This document shows positions 33,086-41,301 of a DNA stretch of 41,301 nucleotides, one piece after another; position 1 is the first letter of the stretch; each line of letters opens with the position of its first letter. The notes beneath the pieces are model-generated. The model worked only from the letters and a program-made list of their open reading frames with translations, was not told the DNA's origin and made no database searches. The stretch is taken from assembly GCF_051201035.1 (NCBI RefSeq), contig NZ_JBPODR010000021.1:1-41301 (forward strand), written 5' to 3'. Source of the stretch: Thermoanaerobacterium thermosulfurigenes. Its GTDB lineage: Bacteria; Bacillota; Thermoanaerobacteria; Thermoanaerobacterales; Thermoanaerobacteraceae. The position numbers and the translations under genes were made by a program.

Positions 33086-33119
33086 CAAAATTTTTCCTTA
33101 TGTGAAATAAAAAATTTTG
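33086..33119. promoter_or_regulatory. Dyad in the divergent pump intergenic region
   Basis: CAAAATTTTT and AAAAATTTTG, perfect 10-base arms 14 bases apart, between the two divergent pump transcripts. It could be a shared operator or a weak hairpin. No convincing -35/-10 pair was found on either strand here. Confidence 0.4.
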
Positions 33120-33160
33120 GACAAAATATTTTTATTATAAGACGTTCTGGAGGTATGAAG

Positions 33161-36022
33161 ATGGAACTCATAAGAAAATATGCACCACATACAAAGCGAA
33201 TCCGATTTTCCGTAAGCGGCCTATACAGAAATGAATTGTTGGCGAAAAGGCTGGAAAAAAATCTATCTCTCAAAAGCGGAATACTAAGTGTAACAGCAAG
33301 CCCAATGACCGGAAATATCATCATTACTTTTGACGAAAGCTTAAAAGCCGAAGATATCAAGAAAGAAATATACAAGATAAAATTCAATATAAGGGACACA
33401 AAAGATAATTTTCCTGTGAAACAGCAAGCTCAATATCCTTGGCACATCATGACAAAAAAACAAATAGAAAAAGTCCTAAACACTGATATTGACAGTGGGC
33501 TATCAACAGTTGAAGCTAAAAAAAGATTGAATACATACGGTTTAAACCAACTGATAAACGGAAATAAACCATCCTTCTTTAGAATGATGCTAAATCAGGT
33601 AAACAACTACCTTTTTAAGATACTTCTTTTTGCCGGCGGTATTTCTTTTTTGATTGGAGATGTAGCTGATTCTATCGTGATAATATCGATTGTCGTAATA
33701 GAATCAAGTCTTGGAGTGCTCCAAGAGTATAATGCAGAAAAATCTTTAGAATCGCTGCACAAGTTGACATCGCCCCGATCATCAGTCTTAAGAGACGGTA
33801 AGATTTCATTGTTAAGCTCATCAGAACTTGTACCAGGCGATGTAGTGATCGTAAATCCAGGAGACATTGTCCCTGCGGATGCCCGCATAGTAGAATGTAA
33901 AAATCTTGAGACTGATGAAAGCTGTTTGACAGGTGAATCGCATCCATCATCAAAACACGATTTGGTTATATTAAAGGATGATATTCCATTAGCTGAACGA
34001 AAAAACATGGCTTACTTGGGAACAAGCATAACCAAAGGATACGGCAAGCTTATCGTAGTCTCAACCGGAATGTCAACAGAAATAGGCAAAATTGCAAAAA
34101 TGTTAAACGAAGAAAGAAATACTTCATCACCGCTTAATAAAAGCCTTGAAATTTTAGGAAAAAACATAACAATAGCAATCATAGCAATTAGCTTCAGCAT
34201 TTTCTTAAGCGGAATAATAAGAGGCAAATCTTTTTCACAGATGCTCGGAATAGGCATAAGCCTTGCAATAGGAGCCATACCGGAAGGCTTATCTACTATT
34301 GTGACAATAGCTTTAGCTTATGGTGTACAGCGAATGGCAAAAAGAAATGCCATAGTGAGAAAACTTAATTCTGTAGAAACATTGGGAGTAGCCAATGTTA
34401 TATGTACTGATAAAACTGGAACACTTACAAAAAACGAGATGACAGTGAAAGAAATACGAACCCTTGACAAAGTATGGACTATATCAGGAATTGGGTATAC
34501 ACCAATAGGTAGTTTTTATAGTGACAATGTCAAGATAAACCCAAAAGATGATAAAGACCTATATTCAATCTTGCAATACAGTGCTATGTGCTGCAATTCA
34601 AAATTAATTAAAAAAGGAAACGATTGGGCAGTATCTGGTGATCCAACAGAAGGTGCTATAATCGTTGCAGCTTCAAAAGCTGGCATTGAAAGTAAGGAAT
34701 ACGAAAGAATTGATGAGATACCTTTTGACTCATCAAGCAAATTCATGACTGTCGTAATCGATGCTGTTTCATGCAAATTGGCCATATCAAAGGGTGCTCC
34801 TGATGTGATTTTAAATAAATGCAGCTACTTTTTAAGAGCAGGCAAAGCTATAAAATTAGGGAAAATAAACAAAAACAAGCTCATAAAACATAACGATGAA
34901 ATGTCTAACAAAGCATTAAGAGTTTTAGCTGTTTCTTACAAGATTTTAAACGATGAAGGCAACAATGTTGACAGTGATTTTATATTTGCTGGTCTTATAG
35001 GCATGGAAGATCCACCAAAAGATGAAGTTAAAAATACTATTGAAGAATGCTTGAAAAATGGAATTAATGTTGTCATGATAACGGGAGACCAAAAAAACAC
35101 TGCTATGTCAATAGGAGAGAGAATCGGACTTTTAAAGGACAAAAAAGCAATTTCTGGTCAAGAACTTGATAAAATGAATGACAATGAGTTAATAAACCTT
35201 ATAGATGACGTAAACATATTTTACAGAACTTCTCCCCACCACAAGCTAAAGATCGTCAGAGCTTTAAGAAAAAAAGGGTACATCGTTGCCATGACAGGAG
35301 ATGGCATCAACGATGCACCAGCAGTAAAAGAAGCGAATATAGGTATAGCAATGGGTAAAGGCGGAACAGACGTTACAAGAAACGCCTCTGATATAACATT
35401 GGCTGATGACAATTTCACAACAATTGTCATGGCTATAAAAGAAGGTCGCGGCATCAACGAAAACATAAAAAAATTTCTAAGGTACGTTTTGTCAGGAAAC
35501 GTTGGCGAAATCATAGCTTTAGCCATGGCATCAATGACAGGTATGGATATGCCACTGACATCAAGTCAGATTTTAAGCATAAATCTTGTAACTGAAGGAA
35601 TACCTGCACTGGCATTAGGCGTAGAACCATCAGCATTAAAACTTAAAAAAAATGAAAATACCCAACTGCTTGACAACAAATTATATAACTACATACTTAC
35701 AAGAGGTTCTTTAATAGGATTTGCGACGCTATTTGCCTTTAAATACGGAGAAACGTTTAGAAATCCCATCATCGCCAAAACTATGGCATATTCAAACTTA
35801 GTCATGGCACAGATGTTTAACGTATTTGACGCAAGACGCGCCGAAATGCCTACACCAATATCTCAAAATAAATTATTGTTGCCATCTGTAACAATATCTA
35901 TCGCAACGCTATTGGCAACCATATACATAAATCCTATTGCAAATATATTTGGAAATGCAAAGCTTAACCTTATGGATTGGTTCATCGTACTTGTAAGCTC
36001 TGGCTTAATTAGCAGAATTTAA
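33161..36022 (+). CDS. P2-type (Ca2+-like) P-type ATPase with HMA-like N-terminal domain
   Basis: Protein of 953 residues. Residues 1-75 match the degenerate HMA domain of the divergent pump (RIRFSVSGLY, GILSVTASPMTG), again without CxxC. The rest is a complete P2A-type pump: a cation ATPase N-terminal domain from about 90, actuator TGES at 257-260, helix-4 motif PEGL at 374-377, phosphorylation site DKTGTLT (Asp417), hinge GDGINDAPAV, and helix-6 NLVTEGIPALALG. In SERCA the last motif is NLVTDG, so a Ca2+-site Asp is Glu here. All catalytic residues are present. The second Met is chosen: GGAGG is 7 bases before it, only 1 base before the first. An HMA domain on a Ca2+-type pump is unusual. 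Confidence 0.9.
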   Translation: MELIRKYAPHTKRIRFSVSGLYRNELLAKRLEKNLSLKSGILSVTASPMTGNIIITFDESLKAEDIKKEIYKIKFNIRDTKDNFPVKQQAQYPWHIMTKKQIEKVLNTDIDSGLSTVEAKKRLNTYGLNQLINGNKPSFFRMMLNQVNNYLFKILLFAGGISFLIGDVADSIVIISIVVIESSLGVLQEYNAEKSLESLHKLTSPRSSVLRDGKISLLSSSELVPGDVVIVNPGDIVPADARIVECKNLETDESCLTGESHPSSKHDLVILKDDIPLAERKNMAYLGTSITKGYGKLIVVSTGMSTEIGKIAKMLNEERNTSSPLNKSLEILGKNITIAIIAISFSIFLSGIIRGKSFSQMLGIGISLAIGAIPEGLSTIVTIALAYGVQRMAKRNAIVRKLNSVETLGVANVICTDKTGTLTKNEMTVKEIRTLDKVWTISGIGYTPIGSFYSDNVKINPKDDKDLYSILQYSAMCCNSKLIKKGNDWAVSGDPTEGAIIVAASKAGIESKEYERIDEIPFDSSSKFMTVVIDAVSCKLAISKGAPDVILNKCSYFLRAGKAIKLGKINKNKLIKHNDEMSNKALRVLAVSYKILNDEGNNVDSDFIFAGLIGMEDPPKDEVKNTIEECLKNGINVVMITGDQKNTAMSIGERIGLLKDKKAISGQELDKMNDNELINLIDDVNIFYRTSPHHKLKIVRALRKKGYIVAMTGDGINDAPAVKEANIGIAMGKGGTDVTRNASDITLADDNFTTIVMAIKEGRGINENIKKFLRYVLSGNVGEIIALAMASMTGMDMPLTSSQILSINLVTEGIPALALGVEPSALKLKKNENTQLLDNKLYNYILTRGSLIGFATLFAFKYGETFRNPIIAKTMAYSNLVMAQMFNVFDARRAEMPTPISQNKLLLPSVTISIATLLATIYINPIANIFGNAKLNLMDWFIVLVSSGLISRI

Positions 36023-36023
36023 T

Positions 36024-36055
36024 AAAGAATTGAGAGCTTTATGCCTCAATTCTTT
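36024..36055. terminator. Inverted repeat between convergent pump and araM genes
   Basis: AAAGAATTGAG and CTCAATTCTTT, perfect 11-base arms. It overlaps the last codons of the minus-strand gene. On the minus strand it is followed by ATTAAATTC, a weak U-tract. Possibly a bidirectional terminator. Confidence 0.55.
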
Positions 36056-37332
36056 AGCGCTATGTCAAATATCTTATCTATATTTATGTCTTCAGCAAGC
36101 CTTAATATCGTGTACCTCTTTCTTACCTCTTTTGCATTCAACAAAACATCTTTAAGTTCATCATATTTAAGGTCAAGATAGACAATATCATTTGGTGCAC
36201 CAGCATCATTTAAAAGCTCATCCACATACTCCACCGTCGGCACATTTTCTGATACCCACTTCCGCATCATATCCCAGTTGTCCAAAATCCTCTCCTGTCT
36301 CATCTTTCTCTCATTTTCATCCAAATAGTAATAACCTATATCGTCAAAAACCTCAGATGATAAACTTCCAAAGTTCTTGTTTATCCTAAATTCAAACTCT
36401 TCTTTTGATTCACTTTTTCTTTCTTTCATCATTTTAATAATATCATCTTTGTCAAAAGAAAATACAGTATTGTAAAGTTTAACAACAATTTTCGTCATGA
36501 TGCCTACCTTCGCGCCATGGGAATGCCGAATTTCTCCGTTTGAAAGCTCTCTCATTTCTATGAAGTGTGATAAGTGGTGCTCAGCACCCGATGCAGGCCT
36601 AGAATTTCCAAACTTAAGCATCGATATGCCTGACAAAATTAGCGCCTCCATAAGCTTACTCACAGCACTTTCATCTTTGCTTTTTAAGCTTTTGCTGACA
36701 TTTACACATTTATAAAGGGACTTTTTCACATCATCTGCGATTTCTTCAGAATAATCTTCTCCCGTTATGATGCTACTTACATACCAATCAGCCAATGATG
36801 TGAATTTGCCAATAATATCTCCAAAACCTGATGCAATCATATCATAAGGTGCATCTTTTAGGACTTTAGTATCACCTATGATAAATATAGGATACGTAGC
36901 ATCGTAAGTTCTTTTAAAGCCATTTACAATAAGAGGCGACACCGATGACGCATATCCATCCATTGATGGAGCTGTTGCAACTATGCCGTAAGGTATTTTC
37001 GCTCTACTGCTTATAAATTTCACAACATCGTTTATTGTGCCTGCTCCAACAGCAATCATAGCCTCGAAGTCATCTTTAAGATGTATCAACACTTCACCTA
37101 CTGCTTTTTCATCAGGCACTAAATTTCCACTTCTATTCAGATTACACAACAATACATCGTACTTTTTATCTTCTAATACATTTTTTAGAGTCAATCCTGC
37201 AACTTCGTAAGTATTTTTATCACACACAATCAATACTTTAGAATTTATACCTATCTTGTTTAATATATTCGGGACGTCATACAAGGCACCACTGCAGATT
37301 TCTATCTCCTTTATCCTTGTGCCATCATTCAT
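36046..37332 (-). CDS. araM: sn-glycerol-1-phosphate dehydrogenase (AraM/EgsA family)
   Basis: Protein of 428 residues of the iron-type dehydrogenase/DHQ fold. NAD-binding GAGTINDVVKFIS lies near 97-109, then PSMDGYASSVSPL, and metal-binding residues in GAEHHLSHFIEM and SHGAKVG. AraM of Bacillus is a Ni2+-dependent enzyme that reduces DHAP to sn-glycerol-1-phosphate. It belongs to arabinose operons in Firmicutes, as here: it overlaps the araR-type gene by 4 bases. Its role in arabinose use is not understood. Confidence 0.92.
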   Translation of the reverse strand: MNDGTRIKEIEICSGALYDVPNILNKIGINSKVLIVCDKNTYEVAGLTLKNVLEDKKYDVLLCNLNRSGNLVPDEKAVGEVLIHLKDDFEAMIAVGAGTINDVVKFISSRAKIPYGIVATAPSMDGYASSVSPLIVNGFKRTYDATYPIFIIGDTKVLKDAPYDMIASGFGDIIGKFTSLADWYVSSIITGEDYSEEIADDVKKSLYKCVNVSKSLKSKDESAVSKLMEALILSGISMLKFGNSRPASGAEHHLSHFIEMRELSNGEIRHSHGAKVGIMTKIVVKLYNTVFSFDKDDIIKMMKERKSESKEEFEFRINKNFGSLSSEVFDDIGYYYLDENERKMRQERILDNWDMMRKWVSENVPTVEYVDELLNDAGAPNDIVYLDLKYDELKDVLLNAKEVRKRYTILRLAEDINIDKIFDIALKN

Positions 37333-38441
37333 CGCACTTCCTCCACTTCGATCTCCTTAGTAGAATTCCTAATCCTTATTTCAGGCTTTATACGAATATT
37401 TACAGGATTTGCAAAAGCCTTTTTCCCTTTTTTTATTAGGTCAAAGAGAGTCGAAGCAGCAAGCCGCCCCATCTCTTCTTTAGGATGTATGATGGATGTA
37501 AGCTTTACATTGGAAAGCTCTGCATAATCAGAATCATCAAAGCTTACGATTGAAATATCATCAGGCACACTGTAGCCTAATTCTCTTATTGGATCTAAGA
37601 TCCACATGGCGATTTGATCGTTGTAGCTGACAATAGCCGTCGGTTTATTGACCCACTTTGAGTATATCTCGTATATTTTTTCCCTTGGCTTTGTCTTCAT
37701 TTCCTCTGTCGTGTAAAAGATTATGTTGTCTTCTTTGATTTTAATATTGTGTTCCCTTAAGGCTTTCACATACCCTTTGTACCTATTAAGGCCCTGGTTA
37801 TCATCGCTTTTAAATATGCCTATTATGTTTTTGTGTCCAAGCTTTATAAGATGGTCTGTCGCCATGTATCCGCCGCCTTCATCATCTTGAATGATGTAAG
37901 ATGGATTTAATTCTTCATAAAAGCTATTTATAAAGATGTACGGTATCCCTTTGTTTTTTAACTCATCAAAATAATTTAGATTGATATGGGGCAGTGCACT
38001 CTTAGTAGGCTCGATAATCAATCCCCTAATATCCTTTGTCAAGACATTCTCTAATATGTCCATCTCAGTCTCAATGCGGTTATTCGTATTGAAAAGCAAC
38101 ATAGAGTACCCATTTTTAGCTAATATTTGATCGATTCCTTTTATGATCCTTGGAAATATATAGTCATTTATATACGTCGTTATAACTGCAATATTTTTAT
38201 TATCATAGCTTTTCACAGAATTTCTATCAGCACAAAAAGTTCCCAAACCTTGCTTTCTGTAAAGCCACCCTTCATTTTCAAGGTCATCAAGAGCTTTCCT
38301 AATAGTATGTCTGCTTACACCGAATATTTCCATCAGTTCACTTTCAGTTGGCAGTGGATCATCTATATTTATATTGTTTTTTATTATTAAATTGGTAATA
38401 TAATCTTTTACTATTTGATATTTTGGCACATTTTCTTCCAA
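37329..38441 (-). CDS. araR: GntR/LacI-type transcriptional regulator, AraR-like
   Basis: Protein of 370 residues. GntR-family winged helix at about 5-70 (PTESELMEIFGVSRHTIRKALDDLENEGWL) fused to a LacI-type sugar-binding domain with IAVITTYINDYIFP, DDEGGGYMATDHLIKLGHKNI and DDISIVSFDD. This is the AraR architecture: an arabinose-released repressor. The start is TTG with GGAGG 10 bases before it. It lies within the arabinose cluster, 4-base overlap with araM, and probably regulates it. Confidence 0.9.
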   Translation of the reverse strand: MEENVPKYQIVKDYITNLIIKNNINIDDPLPTESELMEIFGVSRHTIRKALDDLENEGWLYRKQGLGTFCADRNSVKSYDNKNIAVITTYINDYIFPRIIKGIDQILAKNGYSMLLFNTNNRIETEMDILENVLTKDIRGLIIEPTKSALPHINLNYFDELKNKGIPYIFINSFYEELNPSYIIQDDEGGGYMATDHLIKLGHKNIIGIFKSDDNQGLNRYKGYVKALREHNIKIKEDNIIFYTTEEMKTKPREKIYEIYSKWVNKPTAIVSYNDQIAMWILDPIRELGYSVPDDISIVSFDDSDYAELSNVKLTSIIHPKEEMGRLAASTLFDLIKKGKKAFANPVNIRIKPEIRIRNSTKEIEVEEVR

Positions 38442-38474
38442 AATTGAACATCCTCCCTCACATCATATCTACCT

Positions 38475-38486
38475 GTATATAATTAT
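38475..38486. promoter_or_regulatory. 12-base motif shared by two ara upstream regions
   Basis: GTATATAATTAT occurs here, upstream of araR, and again at 41051-41062, upstream of the araD region, both in the same orientation. It may be a promoter core or operator half. AT-richness makes chance possible. Confidence 0.3.
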
Positions 38487-38580
38487 ATCGCTTACTTAAA
38501 ATATAACTAAATCTCAAATCTGACAAAATATTTATTAAATATTCGTCACAATTATTTTATTTTTTAAAGTAAGGTAATAA

Positions 38581-38616
38581 AATTATCACCTGAAATCATC
38601 TTAACAGGTGATAATT
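38581..38616 (-). terminator. Intrinsic terminator after the isomerase gene
   Basis: Minus strand AATTATCACCT with AGGTGATAATT around a 14-base loop, followed by TTATTA. It separates araD-isomerase from araR-araM. Confidence 0.75.
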
Positions 38617-38626
38617 CAAAAACATC

Positions 38627-40108
38627 TTATTTAAATGGGTTCTCGTTTTTGTACAACATTGAAGCTGGCTGATTGAATGAAACATCATCTACGCCTAATA
38701 GCTTCATAGCAGCGTACAATACTTTACCTGCATGTTTAAATGCGACTCCAACATGATGCGGAAAATTCTTTTCTATCAATACATGCCTGTAAAAGCGAGC
38801 CATCTCTTTAACCGCAAACACTCCAATGCTTCCAAAAGACATAGGATCTATATCAAGTACTTCACCTTCTGCCACGTAACTTCTAAGCTTAGTATCTGCA
38901 GTGCTTTGCAACCTAAACAGAGTTATATCGCCAGGCCTTATTGTGCCCTCCAATGTTCCTCTTGTTATATCAGGCTCTTTATCAGGTTCTAACAACCTGT
39001 GCATTATTCTCTGATACTTCATAGAGAAATTTTTCATCATGCAACTGCTGGTATTGCCACAGTGAAATCCCATAAAAAGATCGGTATTTTTATAATCACC
39101 TATAATTTCCTTATTGCTTTCATACATATCTTTGGGCACCGTATTGTTTATATCAAGAAGCGTAGCTGGTAAGTCTGTAGCGCATGTTATGATGTACTCG
39201 CTAAGTGCTCCATAGATGTCTGTCTCACAAGCCACAGGTATGCCATTTGCTGCAAGCCTTGAATTCACAAAGCATGGCACAAATCCAAATTGAGTCTGAA
39301 ACGCTGGCCAGCACTTATTTGCAAACACAACATATGCCGATGCACCTATATTTTTTTCTACCCAATCTTTTAATGTAAGTTCATACTGTGCCAGCTTCGG
39401 CAGTATCCCACCAAACATATTGCCAGAACCTAATTCCTTTTCCATATCTTCTACAACATCTGGAATCCTTTTATCATCTTTATGATTATTGTAAGCCTCA
39501 AAGAGATCCAATTCTGAGTTCTCCATTATCTCAATCCCTAAGTCGTACAAAGGCTTTATAGGAGCGTTGCAAGCAAGAAAATCCTGTGGCCTTGGACCAA
39601 AGCTCATTATTTTTAACTTCTTAAGTCCAAGTACCACTCTTGAAATATCTTTAAAATCTGATATCATATCACCTATTTCATCTGCATATCCTACTGGGTA
39701 TTCTGGTATATAAACCCTCAAATTTCTCAAATTCAGATTGTATGATGCATTAAGCATTCCACAATACGCATCACCACGCCCATCATAAAGATTGTCCTTT
39801 GTCTCCTCCGCTGCGGCTACAAACATCACTGGACCATCAAACTTTTGTGCAAGCATCGTTTCAGGACCTTCAGGTCCAAAATTTCCAAGGTATACAACAA
39901 GCGCATTTACGCCTAAATCGTAAGCTTCTTTCAGTGCATTCATAGCATCTATCTCATTCTCTACAGTTGTGGTGATTTCACTTATAGATATGCCTTTTTC
40001 AATACATGCTTTTACTACCGCATCTCTTCTTTTCACACTTAAAGTGATAGGGAAACAATCCCTGCTGGTAGCTACAATTCCTAGTTTAACTTCTGGTATA
40101 TTTATCAT
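38627..40108 (-). CDS. L-fucose/L-arabinose isomerase family protein
   Basis: Protein of 493 residues of the FucI/AraA structural family, but unlike classical AraA in sequence. It begins with VKLGIVATSRDCFP and has the conserved FMGFHCGNTSSCMM near 356-369 and PHHVGVAFKHAGKVLYAAMKLL near the C-terminus. Placed between araD and araR it very likely isomerises L-arabinose to L-ribulose in place of canonical AraA. Normal length, good ribosome site (AAGGAGG). The sugar specificity is inferred from context only. Confidence 0.87.
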   Translation of the reverse strand: MINIPEVKLGIVATSRDCFPITLSVKRRDAVVKACIEKGISISEITTTVENEIDAMNALKEAYDLGVNALVVYLGNFGPEGPETMLAQKFDGPVMFVAAAEETKDNLYDGRGDAYCGMLNASYNLNLRNLRVYIPEYPVGYADEIGDMISDFKDISRVVLGLKKLKIMSFGPRPQDFLACNAPIKPLYDLGIEIMENSELDLFEAYNNHKDDKRIPDVVEDMEKELGSGNMFGGILPKLAQYELTLKDWVEKNIGASAYVVFANKCWPAFQTQFGFVPCFVNSRLAANGIPVACETDIYGALSEYIITCATDLPATLLDINNTVPKDMYESNKEIIGDYKNTDLFMGFHCGNTSSCMMKNFSMKYQRIMHRLLEPDKEPDITRGTLEGTIRPGDITLFRLQSTADTKLRSYVAEGEVLDIDPMSFGSIGVFAVKEMARFYRHVLIEKNFPHHVGVAFKHAGKVLYAAMKLLGVDDVSFNQPASMLYKNENPFK

Positions 40109-40144
40109 GCAAAATCCTCCTTCATTAAATTAACATCATGTTTT

Positions 40145-40786
40145 TCATTGACCATATTTCGTCATATATCTCTCATGTGCTCTTTTCACTTCTTCATCTG
40201 GTATCACATCAGGTGTACCTAAAAGCAATGATAAATGCACAGTCTTCGCTGTATCTTCTACCATAACAGCAGCTTTCAAAGCTGCTTCAGGTGAATTGCC
40301 AATGGTAAAAACACCGTGATTTTTCATAAGTATTGCAGGACTTTCCCCTATATAATCTATGATAGCCTTCCCTATCTCTTCTCCACCAATCTTGGCATAG
40401 GGTCCTACAGGAATTGCGCATCCAAACTCGTCTGCAATAGCTGTAAGATAAACTGGAATTGACCGGCCAAGTGCTGCAAAACTTGTAGCATAGGGTGAGT
40501 GTGTATGGACAATTCCATTCACATCACTTCTATGTCTGTAGACATAAAGATGTGTAGCAGTATCAACTGATGGTTTTAGCTTACCTTCAACCACATTACC
40601 ATCCAAATCCACAACTACCATATCATCTGGCGTCATGTCATCGTATAAGACTCCACTGGGCTTTATAACAACAAGATTTGTCTCAGGGTCTCTTCCGCTG
40701 ACATTGCCGCTTGTCATTGTGACCAAATTGTTTTTAGGAAGCATCATGTTCATTTTATATACACGTTGTTTTAGGTTCTCTAACAT
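40145..40786 (-). CDS. araD: L-ribulose-5-phosphate 4-epimerase
   Basis: Converts L-ribulose-5-phosphate to D-xylulose-5-phosphate. The protein is 213 residues, a class II aldolase-like fold with TSGNVSGRDPETNLVVIKPSG (split in the family as phosphate-binding loops), zinc ligands in HTHSPYATSFA, and KNHGVFTIG. It is about 15 residues shorter than typical AraD (228-231), with a short C-terminal end HERYMTKYGQ typical of clostridial forms. Ribosome site AGAGGTGG is 6 bases upstream, inside the araB remnant. First intact gene of the minus-strand arabinose cluster. Confidence 0.92.
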   Translation of the reverse strand: MLENLKQRVYKMNMMLPKNNLVTMTSGNVSGRDPETNLVVIKPSGVLYDDMTPDDMVVVDLDGNVVEGKLKPSVDTATHLYVYRHRSDVNGIVHTHSPYATSFAALGRSIPVYLTAIADEFGCAIPVGPYAKIGGEEIGKAIIDYIGESPAILMKNHGVFTIGNSPEAALKAAVMVEDTAKTVHLSLLLGTPDVIPDEEVKRAHERYMTKYGQ

Positions 40787-40905
40787 CTGAAACCACCTCT
40801 TTTATGTTTTTAAGCCTCTTCATCACATCATTTGCTCCTCTTCCAAAGTAATCATGAAGCAGTTTGTACTCCTGAAATAGTTTCTCATAAATTTCAACAT
40901 CTTGA
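40755..40905 (-). pseudogene. araB: 3' remnant of ribulokinase gene (araB)
   Basis: In one minus-strand frame the stretch EIYEKLFQEYKLLHDYFGRG and then ANDVMKRLKNIKE matches the C-terminal end of FGGY ribulokinases (AraB), a family of about 530-560 residues. Only about 40 codons remain. The sequence upstream (40906-41000) is AT-rich and shows no further kinase coding in any frame. The tail runs 32 bases into araD, as if araB once preceded araD in a coupled operon. So the rest of araB was lost by deletion or rearrangement, and any kinase must be encoded elsewhere. Confidence 0.75.
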
Positions 40906-41262
40906 AAAATCGAACTATATATTATTAGTAATATCATAATATTCAACATGTTTTTCTTCATACTTTTGCAATCAAGAAACTTCAGGTTCTTACATCAATA
41001 TTTACATCAAATAAATTCTTCATATAGATTTCCTACACTATTAAATATCAGTATATAATTATGATTCCACTGCAAAAACTATTCCTTAGCTAGTTTTACA
41101 CATTCTTTAATTATAGATCTATAGATGAGAAGATTTGCTTACATAAATTACCACAATAAACTTATATGAAAAAATTTAATAAAAAATAGAGACAAATGCT
41201 CGCTTTTATGGTATTTAATATGTTGTTACACTATAACAATATTAACCATAGGAGTGGAGCAA
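40906..41262. other. Intergenic region at the arabinose cluster edge
   Basis: AT-rich stretch without a recognised gene. It holds the second copy of GTATATAATTAT (41051-41062), a minus-strand TATACT that may serve the araD transcript, and a dyad TTGTTA-N5-TAACAA near 41224-41239 just before the plus-strand gene at 41263. No transposase, terminal repeats or target duplication is visible that would explain the loss of araB. Confidence 0.5.
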
Positions 41263-41301
41263 ATGTCTCATAATAAAAGAATAACAGAAAATTCATCAAT
41301 A
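41263..41301 (+). CDS. Start of an unidentified gene, truncated by the window
   Basis: ATG with GGAGTGGAGC upstream opens a frame of 13 codons (MSHNKRITENSSI) that runs off the window. The ribosome site makes it credible, but the fragment is too short to identify. It is divergent from the arabinose cluster. Confidence 0.55.
   Translation, partial: MSHNKRITENSSI

Noticed and set aside
33085..33399. Minus-strand frame over the start of the P2-type pump
   Set aside because: Antisense to the HMA-like domain; its composition mirrors the opposite strand and it lacks a ribosome site.
40755..40961. A 68-residue frame as an intact small gene
   Set aside because: Its middle is the C-terminal end of ribulokinase; the start region has no ribosome site and no family resemblance, so it is a gene remnant.

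Overview
The window is AT-rich, low-GC DNA from an anaerobic Firmicute. The gene content (galactose and arabinose genes, ApbE plus a NusG-II protein, a spore-former-style Ku/ligase pair, SAM-I, c-di-AMP and fluoride riboswitches) fits a thermophilic clostridium such as Thermoanaerobacterium. That genus call is inferred from gene style and was not tested by a search. No rRNA, tRNA, CRISPR array, phage or complete insertion sequence is visible.

Left part (1-6.1 kb, minus strand): a fluoride-responsive block. Two fluoride riboswitch aptamers in tandem precede a CPA-type cation/proton antiporter and a UspA protein. A third aptamer precedes two overlapping MutS-like ATPase genes. Cysteine synthase follows upstream.

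6.2-10.5 kb: a CopZ-like copper chaperone with a CsoR-like site, a geranylgeranyl-reductase-family flavoprotein, a SAM-I riboswitch with metA (predicted acetyl-CoA type), and an amino-acid permease.

10.5-21.5 kb: cell envelope and repair. Genes here are an OatA-like acyltransferase, an isochorismatase-fold hydrolase, a PaaI thioesterase, a sigma-70-family factor with a LexA-like box in its promoter, a c-di-AMP riboswitch with an NlpC/P60 hydrolase, Ku plus a stand-alone LigD-type ligase, a class B penicillin-binding protein, a NusG-II/ApbE pair, and a polysaccharide deacetylase with a YkoP-like partner.

22-30 kb, minus strand: the Leloir cluster galT-galK-galE with a ROK regulator, then a YesL-like membrane protein, a ferritin-like membrane/coiled-coil fusion and an orphan sugar-binding-type protein.

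30-36 kb: the most unusual segment. Two P-type ATPases, one P1B-like and one P2/Ca2+-like, share the same cysteine-free HMA-like N-terminal domain. They sit with small DUF5132-like membrane proteins, one of which shares a coiled coil with the ferritin-like protein at 23.4 kb. The P1B-like pump has lost the actuator TGE motif. Together these look like an uncharacterised metal-handling or membrane-compartment system, possibly analogous to ferrosomes (inference).

36-41.3 kb: arabinose region on the minus strand: araD, an L-fucose/L-arabinose isomerase-family gene, a GntR/AraR-type regulator and araM/egsA. Directly upstream of araD lies only the 3' tail of a ribulokinase (araB) gene, a deletion relic. 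The last 39 bases begin a new plus-strand gene.
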